A stretch of DNA of 9,965 nucleotides from an uncultured Alphaproteobacteria bacterium (lineage in GTDB: Bacteria > Pseudomonadota > Alphaproteobacteria > Sphingomonadales > Sphingomonadaceae), in assembly GCA_903939555.1 (NCBI GenBank), contig CAJAHV010000328.1, positions 1-9,965 on the forward strand. Reading direction: 5' to 3'. The position numbers were made by a program, and so were the translations under genes. This document shows positions 1 through 5,109 of the stretch, piece after piece. Under the pieces are notes generated by a model. It saw only the letters and a program-made list of their open reading frames with translations. It searched no databases and had not been told where the DNA came from. Within the stretch, counting starts at the first letter, position 1. Every line of letters starts with the position of its first letter.

Positions 1-1
1 C

Positions 2-232
2 GAAGCCGTGCTGGTGGAGGACGACGGCGAAACCCTGCTGCGGGCCGGCGACATCGCCGCCTTTGCCGCAGGTACCGCCAACGGCCATCACCTGCAAAAC
101 CGCAGCACCGCGCCGGCGACATTCCTTGCCATCGGCACGGATGATCCGGAGCGCGATGAATGCCATTATCCCGATATCGACATGCATTTGGGACCGTCCG
201 GCTTCACCACCAAGGCGGCCCGCCCAGCCTGA
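2..232 (+). CDS. Cupin domain protein, C-terminal part (truncated by window start)
   Basis: Only the last 76 residues are visible; the reading frame is open to the left edge, so the start lies outside the window. The visible part matches the second half of a small single-domain cupin. A G-D-x-A-A-F-x-x-G-x-x-x-x-H-H-L-x-N stretch (the second cupin motif, with the metal-ligand-type His) is followed by beta-strand-like sequence and a C-terminal tail containing CHYPDIDM. Cupins of this type are small cytoplasmic beta-barrel proteins of varied function, and the substrate cannot be read from this fragment. The stop codon TGA (230-232) falls inside the first unit of a 13-bp repeat array. The family call is fairly safe; the biochemical role is unknown. 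Confidence 0.75.
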   Translation, partial: EAVLVEDDGETLLRAGDIAAFAAGTANGHHLQNRSTAPATFLAIGTDDPERDECHYPDIDMHLGPSGFTTKAARPA

Positions 233-305
233 ACCCCACGCCTGAACCGCACGCCTGAACCGCACGCCCGAACCTCGCCCCGGAACAGCGCGCTTGAACC
301 GCCCT
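228..305. repeat. 13-bp tandem repeat, six degenerating units
   Basis: Six consecutive 13-base units start at 228, 241, 254, 267, 280 and 293. Units 2 and 3 are identical (CCTGAACCGCACG), unit 1 differs by one base, and units 4-6 diverge progressively but all keep GAAC at the same phase. The array begins inside the last codons of the cupin gene, supplies its stop codon, and ends 25 bases before the argC start. It could be a replication-slippage product; no regulatory role is shown. Confidence 0.8.
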
Positions 306-330
306 GCCCCTTGGCTTACGGGCGCACATC

Positions 331-1368
331 ATGATCAACCCCGTCCGCATCGCTGTCCTTGGCGCCTCCGGCTATACCGGGGCCGATCTCGTGCGCTTGG
401 CACTGACGCATCCGCGCATCGAGATTGCGGCGCTGTCGGCGAACAGCAAGGCCGGGCAGACGATGGCCGATATCTGGCCGCACTTCGCGCCCTATCCCGG
501 CCTGCCGCGCCTCGTGACCAGCGAGAGCATCGCTTATGACGGCATCGATGCGGTGTTCGGCTGCCTGCCGCACGCGGCGTCCGCCAGCCTGCTCGGCACG
601 CTGGCGGGGGTGAAGATCATCGACCTGTCGGCGGATTTCCGGCTGAAAGATACCGCCACCTATGCCGATTGGTATGGCGCTGAACACCCGGCCCCGGCGC
701 TGCTACCGCATGCGGTCTATGGCCTGACCGAATTCGCCCGCGCCGCGCTGCCGGGGGCGACGCTTGCCGCCTGTCCCGGCTGCTACCCCACCGCCGTGCT
801 GCTGGCGCTGCTGCCGCTCGTCGCTGCCGGGGCGATTGGCGCCGACCGCATCACTGTCAACGCTCTGTCGGGTGTGTCCGGCGCCGGGCGCAGCCTCAAG
901 GAAGCCAATCTGTTCCCCGAAGTCGCCGAAGCCGTCCACCCCTATGGCATCGGCCGCCACCGCCACATGCCGGAAATGGAGCAGGAGTTGGCCCGCGCCG
1001 CCGGCCGGCCGGTGACGATCAGCTTCACCCCGCATCTCGTGCCGATGAACCGCGGCGAGCTGGTCACCTGCATCGTCGAAACCGCGCGCCCGGTTGCCGA
1101 GCTGCGCGCCATCCTTACCGACCGCTATGCCGGCGAGGCCTTTGTCCACCTGCTGCCCGAAGGCGTCGCACCGGCAACACGGATGGTGCGCGGCTCCAAC
1201 CATGCCGTCATCAACGTCTTTGCTGATCGCGTGCCCGGCCGCGCCATCGTCATCGCTGCCATCGACAATCTGGTGAAGGGATCGTCGGGCCAGGCGATCC
1301 AGAATTTCAACCTGATGTTCGGCCTGCCCGAAACCATGGGGCTGGAACAGGCACCCCTTTTCCCATGA
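331..1368 (+). CDS. argC: N-acetyl-gamma-glutamyl-phosphate reductase
   Basis: ArgC carries out the NADPH-dependent reduction of N-acetyl-glutamyl-5-phosphate to the semialdehyde, the third step of arginine biosynthesis in the cytoplasm. The 345-residue protein has the N-terminal dinucleotide-binding motif GASGYTGADL (residues 11-20) and the ADFR segment (101-104). The catalytic Cys is C151 in the PGCYPT motif, and the GRHRHMPE segment around residues 209-216 provides the family's conserved His. The C-terminal KGSSGQAIQNFNLMFG signature closes the fold. The length is normal for the family. The ATG at 331 fits the conserved N-terminus, but no strong Shine-Dalgarno is visible in front of it. 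It overlaps the next gene by ATGA at 1365-1368, so it heads a three-gene operon. Confidence 0.97.
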   Translation: MINPVRIAVLGASGYTGADLVRLALTHPRIEIAALSANSKAGQTMADIWPHFAPYPGLPRLVTSESIAYDGIDAVFGCLPHAASASLLGTLAGVKIIDLSADFRLKDTATYADWYGAEHPAPALLPHAVYGLTEFARAALPGATLAACPGCYPTAVLLALLPLVAAGAIGADRITVNALSGVSGAGRSLKEANLFPEVAEAVHPYGIGRHRHMPEMEQELARAAGRPVTISFTPHLVPMNRGELVTCIVETARPVAELRAILTDRYAGEAFVHLLPEGVAPATRMVRGSNHAVINVFADRVPGRAIVIAAIDNLVKGSSGQAIQNFNLMFGLPETMGLEQAPLFP

Positions 1369-1898
1369 TACAGACCGACCGTCTGATCCTGCGCGATTGG
1401 CAGGCGGATGACGCGGCGCCCTTCAACGCGATGTGCCGCGACCCGGCGGTCATGGAACATCTCGGGCCATTGCAGACGCTTGCCGAAACCGGGGCCGCCA
1501 TCACCCGGCTCGCGGCCATTCAGGCGCAAATTGGCCATACATTCTGGGCCATCGAGCGCCGCGACGACGGGCAATTCCTGGGGTTCTGCGGGCTCAAGAT
1601 CGCCCCCGAGAACATCGTCGGCATAGAAGGCGCAATCGAGATCGGCTGGCGACTGCGGCGTGACGCCTGGGGCAAGGGCTATGCCCGCGAGGCAGCACAG
1701 GCGAGCCTTGGCTGGGGCTGGGCCAATCTGACTATCGACCGCATCATCGCCATCACGACGCCGGCCAATGGCCGCAGCTGGGGCCTGATGCTGCGGCTCG
1801 GCATGGTGCGGCGGCATGATCTCGATTTCGTGCATCCGGCGCTGGCGGCGGATGATCCGCTCAGCCCGCATGTCACCTACGAGATCATGCGGCCATGA
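1365..1898 (+). CDS. GNAT family N-acetyltransferase (RimJ/RimL-like)
   Basis: This 177-residue protein is predicted to transfer an acetyl group from acetyl-CoA to an unknown amine. It opens with the usual TDRLILRDWQADD strand-helix of the RimJ/RimL type (residues 4-16). The pyrophosphate-binding motif A is RRDAWGKGYA (98-107), and the ANGRSWGLMLRLGM segment (134-147) is the late helix that ends the domain. The length is typical. The start overlaps the argC stop and the stop overlaps the start of the following gene, both as ATGA, which implies translational coupling. Co-transcription with argC might hint at a link to amino acid metabolism, but members of this family are often promiscuous neighbours and the acceptor cannot be predicted. 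Confidence 0.9.
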   Translation: MIQTDRLILRDWQADDAAPFNAMCRDPAVMEHLGPLQTLAETGAAITRLAAIQAQIGHTFWAIERRDDGQFLGFCGLKIAPENIVGIEGAIEIGWRLRRDAWGKGYAREAAQASLGWGWANLTIDRIIAITTPANGRSWGLMLRLGMVRRHDLDFVHPALAADDPLSPHVTYEIMRP

Positions 1899-2419
1899 GC
1901 CTTTATCGCTTCGGCGCCGCGAGCCCGACCATCGCCGCCAGCGCCTTCATTGCGCCCGGCGCGCGCATCATCGGCAATGTCACCATCGGCGCGGACAGTT
2001 CGATCTGGTATAATTGCGTGCTGCGCGGCGATGTCGAGGCGATCAGCATTGGGGCGCGCACCAATATCCAGGACGGCAGCGTAGTCCATGTCAGCGGCGG
2101 TGCCGCCGGCGCCCGCCATCCCACGCTGATCGGCGATGATGTGCTGATCGGCCATCTCGCCATGGTGCATGGCTGCACCATCGAGAACCGCGGCTTTGTA
2201 GGGCTCGGCGCGATCGTCATGGATGGCTGCGTGATCGAAAGCGACGGCATGCTGGCGGCGGGCGCGATGCTGACGCCGGGCAAGCGCATCGGTGCCCGTG
2301 AACTCTGGGCTGGCCGCCCGGCGAAACTGCTGCGCCTGCTCAGCGAGGCAGACATCGCCCGCAACCGCGCCGGCGTCGCGCACTACGTAGAACTCGCCCG
2401 GGAACACAAGCACCCCTGA
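1895..2419 (+). CDS. Gamma-class carbonic anhydrase family protein (left-handed beta-helix)
   Basis: The 174-residue protein is built of hexapeptide repeats forming a left-handed beta-helix, as in the YrdA/PaaY/gamma-carbonic anhydrase group. Conserved elements are RGDVEAISIG (44-53), NIQDGSVVH (57-65), GHLAMVHGC (86-94), GLGAIVMDG (103-111) and LWAGRPAKLLR (137-147). Three histidines, H65, H87 and H92, are placed as zinc ligands contributed by adjacent subunits of the expected trimer; the five-residue gap between the last two matches the family. Reversible CO2 hydration is the inferred activity, but many family members show little activity in vitro. It is the last gene of the argC operon and is followed at once by a hairpin. 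Confidence 0.92.
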   Translation: MSLYRFGAASPTIAASAFIAPGARIIGNVTIGADSSIWYNCVLRGDVEAISIGARTNIQDGSVVHVSGGAAGARHPTLIGDDVLIGHLAMVHGCTIENRGFVGLGAIVMDGCVIESDGMLAAGAMLTPGKRIGARELWAGRPAKLLRLLSEADIARNRAGVAHYVELAREHKHP

Positions 2420-2427
2420 AAGTGGGT

Positions 2428-2446
2428 GCAGGGCCTCAGGCCCTGC
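2428..2446. terminator. Perfect 8-bp hairpin between convergent operons
   Basis: The sequence GCAGGGCCTCAGGCCCTGC forms an uninterrupted 8-bp, nearly all-GC stem with a 3-base loop. It starts 9 bases after the carbonic anhydrase stop and ends 16 bases before the stop of the oppositely oriented Rz-like gene. There is no T-tract on either side, so it is not a textbook intrinsic terminator. Its position suggests it acts as a bidirectional transcript end or 3'-end stabiliser. It may be one half of a REP-like element together with the motif at 2447-2457. Confidence 0.55.
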
Positions 2447-2457
2447 CCGCCGGAGGC
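2447..2457 (-). repeat. REP-like motif, inverted copy of GCCTCCGGCGG
   Basis: The complementary strand here reads GCCTCCGGCGG, the same 11-mer found at 9920-9930 and 9942-9952 near the right edge. In both places the motif abuts a GC-rich segment containing GGGCCT or GGGGCC. This fits a dispersed intergenic repeat family of the genome; only three exact copies can be seen here. Confidence 0.55.
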
Positions 2458-2461
2458 TCTG

Positions 2462-2995
2462 CTATTCCGGCCACGCCGCCGCCTGCGCCATCACCCATTC
2501 CCGCCACGCATCATCCTTGGCTATCGCGGCATCAGCGGCAGCAGCGGCGGCGACGGCAGTGTCGAAAGATACCCAGCCGGCGGCCGCGCAAGCGGTATCA
2601 GCAGCGCCGGCGGGGGTTGCGGGAACGGCAATTGCGCCACCCGCGCCGGGGCGACCGGAATTGGCACGGGCCGCGGCCCAGCGCAGGCGCAGATCGTCAC
2701 GGCGGCGGCCAACAGCGGCCAGGCGGGGGGCAAGCGCATCGTCACTCTCCTTGCTGATTTTGCTCTGGCGGGCGGCGGTGGCAGCGATGATGCGGCGCTG
2801 GTCGGCGCTGGCCCGATCGGCGGCGGCGCGCAGTTGCGCTGCATCACTGGCGGCTTGCACCCGCGCGCCGTCGGCGCGTGCGGCACGGATTTCGCCGCGA
2901 TGCCACAGCGCCAGCCCGGTGAGCAGCAGGGCCGTCGCCGCCGCCGCCCAGACCGCGCGCGGCAGTCGCTGTGCCGAAGCGAGCAATCTTATCAT
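2462..2995 (-). CDS. Rz-like inner-membrane spanin (phage lysis protein)
   Basis: This 177-residue protein has one N-terminal membrane segment (about residues 15-31) followed by an Arg/Ala-rich, probably coiled-coil periplasmic region (35-110). A Gly/Pro/Ala linker follows, then a C-terminal helix with DDAWREWVMAQ (161-171). This layout, plus the ISKESDD...RL...RRRDDLRLR stretch (80-105), resembles Rz-like proteins of sphingomonad prophages, judged from memory. An i-spanin spans the periplasm with its lipoprotein partner to disrupt the outer membrane at lysis. The start at 2995 is chosen because its ATG overlaps the holin-like stop as ATGA and AGAGGA lies just upstream; the frame is open further upstream but that part overlaps the holin-like gene. 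The decisive support is the Rz1-like gene nested inside it. Confidence 0.75.
   Translation of the reverse strand: MIRLLASAQRLPRAVWAAAATALLLTGLALWHRGEIRAARADGARVQAASDAAQLRAAADRASADQRRIIAATAARQSKISKESDDALAPRLAAVGRRRDDLRLRWAAARANSGRPGAGGAIAVPATPAGAADTACAAAGWVSFDTAVAAAAAADAAIAKDDAWREWVMAQAAAWPE
2521..2739 (-). CDS. Rz1-like outer-membrane spanin lipoprotein, nested in the +1 frame of the Rz-like gene
   Basis: A 72-residue product is encoded entirely within the Rz-like gene, in its +1 frame, as lambda Rz1 lies within Rz. It starts MRLPPAWPLLAAAVTICAC: one Arg, a hydrophobic core and a lipobox-like I-C-A-C, making C19 the likely lipidated residue. The mature part of about 54 residues contains 18 prolines, including PQPPP, as expected of proline-rich o-spanins. 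The start is decided by AAGGAG at 2752-2747, 7 bases before the ATG at 2739. This is a near-ideal ribosome binding site placed inside another coding region, where it encodes Lys82-Glu83 of the Rz-like protein. Partner and role (outer-membrane end of a spanin complex) are inferred from the Rz/Rz1 paradigm. High GC content makes spurious open frames common, but a signal peptide, lipobox, proline-rich body and SD together are unlikely by chance. Confidence 0.75.
   Translation of the reverse strand: MRLPPAWPLLAAAVTICACAGPRPVPIPVAPARVAQLPFPQPPPALLIPLARPPAGYLSTLPSPPLLPLMPR
2737..2752 (-). promoter_or_regulatory. Internal Shine-Dalgarno and start for the nested Rz1-like gene
   Basis: On the minus strand AAGGAG (2752-2747) is followed after 7 bases by ATG (2739-2737). 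It lies in the middle of the Rz-like reading frame, where it codes for Lys-Glu and the following Ser-Asp-Asp. It is one of the strongest ribosome binding sites in the window, while Rz itself needs no initiation there. Confidence 0.7.
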
Positions 2996-3294
2996 GACTT
3001 GTCCTCTCCACCGCCCGCCGCGCTGAAATCGGCGCCCATAAAGCGCGCCGATACCTGGCGCAGCGCCACCGTCATGCTCAGCCCGATGAGCACGAGACCG
3101 GTCAGCATGAGGCTGGCATAGAGCGCCGTGCCGATGATGCGCAGCCGCGCCGCCGCCAGCCCCGCCGGCCAGGGCCCATCGAGCACGGCATGGGCGAGCC
3201 ACAGGCTCTGCGCCGTCAACACGCCGGCGGCAGCGGCAAAGACCAGCGCCAGCATCGTCCGCCGCCATTGCGGATCGCGCCACCAGCGCATCAT
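2992..3294 (-). CDS. Holin-like small membrane protein with two TM segments
   Basis: The 100-residue protein has a basic, Trp-rich start (MMRWWRDPQWRR), a first hydrophobic segment at about 14-38, a second at about 53-78, and a short polar tail ending EDKS. Size, two hairpin-like membrane spans and position directly upstream of an Rz/Rz1 pair suggest a holin, or another small membrane protein of a phage lysis module. No specific holin family is recognised. The start at 3294 is chosen because it overlaps the preceding stop as ATGA; the adjacent ATG at 3291 is an equally possible start. An in-frame upstream ATG at 3315 would overlap the previous gene further and is less likely. The stop overlaps the Rz-like start, again as ATGA. 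Confidence 0.65.
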   Translation of the reverse strand: MMRWWRDPQWRRTMLALVFAAAAGVLTAQSLWLAHAVLDGPWPAGLAAARLRIIGTALYASLMLTGLVLIGLSMTVALRQVSARFMGADFSAAGGGEDKS

Positions 3295-3434
3295 GCCACC
3301 CGCTCGGAAAGCCATCCAAAGACAAAGGCTTGTTGCGCCGGGCGCTGTTCGGCAATTTCGATATAGCGGGCGCCCTGCAGGGCATTGAGCGCGCGCCGCA
3401 GCAACGCTGCGAGCAGGGCTTCCATAACGGACAT
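3291..3434 (-). CDS. 47-residue protein, possible C-terminal remnant of a GH108-type endolysin
   Basis: A short gene begins MSVMEALLAALL and ends FGWLSERVA. It has an excellent ribosome binding site (AGGAGG at 3445-3440, 5 bases before the ATG), a promoter-like sequence further upstream, and an ATGA overlap with the holin-like gene. The region ARYIEIAEQRPAQQAFVFGW (22-41) resembles the C-terminal peptidoglycan-binding domain of GH108/N-acetylmuramidase phage lysozymes, where an AR-Y...-P-x-Q-x-x-F-x-x-GW pattern precedes the end. An endolysin is also the gene expected at this position in a lysis cassette. If so, the catalytic part is gone. The family assignment is from memory and tentative; that the frame is translated is better supported than its function. 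Confidence 0.6.
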   Translation of the reverse strand: MSVMEALLAALLRRALNALQGARYIEIAEQRPAQQAFVFGWLSERVA

Positions 3435-3463
3435 GCCGGCCTCCTGGTTGATATTAGGTCGGC

Positions 3464-3492
3464 TTGTTATCCAAATAGGTTGTAAAAGTCAA
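3464..3492 (-). promoter_or_regulatory. Sigma-70-like promoter for the lysis-type cassette
   Basis: On the minus strand TTGACT (3492-3487) is followed after exactly 17 bases by TAACAA (3469-3464). A transcript would begin near 3457, giving a leader of roughly 23 bases that contains the AGGAGG site of the 47-residue gene. The surrounding 60 bases (3451-3510) hold only 19 G or C, about 32 percent, in an otherwise very GC-rich window. Confidence 0.55.
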
Positions 3493-3532
3493 GAAAAAAG
3501 TGCCAAAATTTCGGACGGACACAAGCAAATAC

Positions 3533-3546
3533 TGCCGCTGACGGCA
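3533..3546 (-). terminator. Possible weak terminator hairpin after tRNA-Pro
   Basis: On the minus strand TGCCG-TCAG-CGGCA forms a 5-bp stem with a 4-base loop, followed by GTATTT. It lies 34 bases beyond the tRNA 3' end and before the cassette promoter, so it could separate the two transcripts. The stem is short and the T-run poor. Confidence 0.3.
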
Positions 3547-3580
3547 CCGCATCCATCATTTCAAATATCTGGGGGAAGGC

Positions 3581-3657
<77 letters not shown>

Positions 3658-3668
3658 ACCGAAGGGCG

Positions 3669-3697
3669 CGCTTAGGCCATGCCGCGCCGCGATGCAA
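3669..3697 (-). promoter_or_regulatory. Candidate promoter of tRNA-Pro
   Basis: On the minus strand TTGCAT (3697-3692) and TAAGCG (3674-3669) are separated by 17 bases, and the tRNA 5' end is 11 bases further on. Position and spacing are right for a tRNA promoter, but the -10 box is weak. Confidence 0.35.
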
Positions 3698-3747
3698 GCA
3701 TTGGCGGGCCATTTGCCTCCCGCCGCCGTTGCGGAAAGAGCGCGCGC

Positions 3748-5109
3748 TTAAACCGTTTCAAGTCCATATTGCTTGATAAGCTCATACAAGGTCGGCCGGC
3801 TGATCCCCAGCACCTTGGCGGCGTTGCTGACATTGTTTTCTGTCCGCGCCAGCGCTTGGCGGATTGCCACCTTGTCGGCAACCTCACGCGCGGCCTTCAA
3901 CGATATCGGCGGTTCGCTGCCGATCCGGCCAAGATCGAGGTTGCCGGCCGTCAGTCGCGACGAATCAGCGATGATGACCGCACGCTTCACCCGATTTTCC
4001 AGTTCGCGGACGTTGCCGGGCCAGCTCCAATCGCTGATCGCGGCAATGGCATCTGGCGTGAAACCCTTGAAGTCGCGCCCATTCTCTCGCGAAAACCTGG
4101 CCAGAAAATGATGTGCCAGCAATACCGCATCACCTTGGCGTTCGGCGAGCGAGGGAATGCGCACGACGATTTCGGCGAGCCGGTAGAACAGATCCTCGCG
4201 GAACTTCTGCGCCGCGATCATCGCCTCGAGGCGCTGGTGTGTGGTGCACACGATACGGACATCGACCGGAATCGACTTGCGGCCGCCGATGCGTTCGATC
4301 ACCCGTTCCTGCAAAAAGCGCAACAACTTGCCCTGCAAGGGCACCGGCAGATCGCCGACTTGATCGAGGAACAGCGTGCCGCCCTCGGCCAGTTCGATCT
4401 TGCCTGCCTGCTGCTTGACCGCGCCGGTGAAGGCACCCTTTTCATAGCCGAACAGTTCGGCTTCGAGCAGATTTTCGGGAATCGCCGCACAATTGACCGC
4501 CACAAACGGCTTGCCGGCGCGCCCGGAGGCATTGTGCAGCCCGCGCGCCAGCAACGCCTTGCCGGTGCCGCTGGCGCCGAGCAGCATCACGCTGACCTGC
4601 GCAGTCGCCACCCGCTCGACCATCCGCGCCACCTTCAGCATCTCGGGCGCAGCGGTAATGACGCCGCCGAGCACATCGCCGGCCCCGGCGTTGACTGCTT
4701 CGACAAGCCGGCGGTTCTCTGCCTCCAGATCGGCGACATGAAAGGCGCGGCGCACGATCATGCCGAGTTCGTCGATATCGACAGGCTTTTGATAGAAATC
4801 GAACGCCCCTTCGGCGATCGCCCGCCGGGCACTTTCGCGTGCGCCATGGCCCGAGGCGACGATCACCTTGGTCGCCGGCCGCAACCGCAGGATTTCGTCA
4901 AGCGTCGCAAAGCCTTCCGTCACGCCATCCGGATCCGGCGGCAAGCCGAGATCGAGTGTCACCACATCCGGGTCATACGCGCGCAGCGCCGCGATGGCGG
5001 CATCGCGGGACCCAGCGATGACGACTTCATAATCGTCATAGGCCCAGCGCAACTGACGCTGGAGCCCTTCGTCATCCTCGACGACCAACAGTTTGCGGGA
5101 GGTCGTCAT
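3748..5109 (-). CDS. prsR: PEP-CTERM/XrtA system response regulator PrsR (sigma-54 activator type)
   Basis: The 453-residue regulator has three parts. The receiver (1-120) has acidic residues E11-D12-D13, phospho-acceptor D53 and K108. The AAA+ sigma-54 activation domain (about 145-375) has a Walker A-like GASGTGK (178-184), an intact sigma-54-contacting GAFTGA loop (225-230), FREDLFYRL (303-311) and WPGNVRELENRVKRA (363-377). A Fis-type HTH (about 426-451, NVSNAAKVLGISRPTLYELI) ends the protein. Walker B reads LFLDQ (246-250) where the family normally has DE, so the glutamate used in ATP hydrolysis is Gln250 (codon CAA at 4362-4360). The Walker A surroundings are also unusual, with Ala where GESGTGKE has Glu. 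PrsR is expected to drive sigma-54 promoters of exopolysaccharide/PEP-CTERM genes after phosphorylation by PrsK. Its start overlaps the prsK stop as ATGA. Confidence 0.92.
   Translation of the reverse strand: MTTSRKLLVVEDDEGLQRQLRWAYDDYEVVIAGSRDAAIAALRAYDPDVVTLDLGLPPDPDGVTEGFATLDEILRLRPATKVIVASGHGARESARRAIAEGAFDFYQKPVDIDELGMIVRRAFHVADLEAENRRLVEAVNAGAGDVLGGVITAAPEMLKVARMVERVATAQVSVMLLGASGTGKALLARGLHNASGRAGKPFVAVNCAAIPENLLEAELFGYEKGAFTGAVKQQAGKIELAEGGTLFLDQVGDLPVPLQGKLLRFLQERVIERIGGRKSIPVDVRIVCTTHQRLEAMIAAQKFREDLFYRLAEIVVRIPSLAERQGDAVLLAHHFLARFSRENGRDFKGFTPDAIAAISDWSWPGNVRELENRVKRAVIIADSSRLTAGNLDLGRIGSEPPISLKAAREVADKVAIRQALARTENNVSNAAKVLGISRPTLYELIKQYGLETV

Noticed and set aside
2426..3121. Plus-strand open frames opposite the lysis cassette
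   Set aside because: Glycine/arginine-rich translations without domains; the minus-strand genes have ribosome binding sites, membrane segments and coupling.
2462..3385. Upstream extension of the Rz-like reading frame to a start at 3385
   Set aside because: The added part overlaps the holin-like and 47-residue genes, lacks a membrane segment or motif, and the ATGA-coupled start at 2995 has a good SD.
3500..3505. Possible sigma-54 promoter on the minus strand (TGGCAC) upstream of the lysis cassette, attractive because PrsR is nearby
   Set aside because: The -24 box is good, but the only -12-like TTGA lies two bases too far downstream, and sigma-54 spacing is strict.
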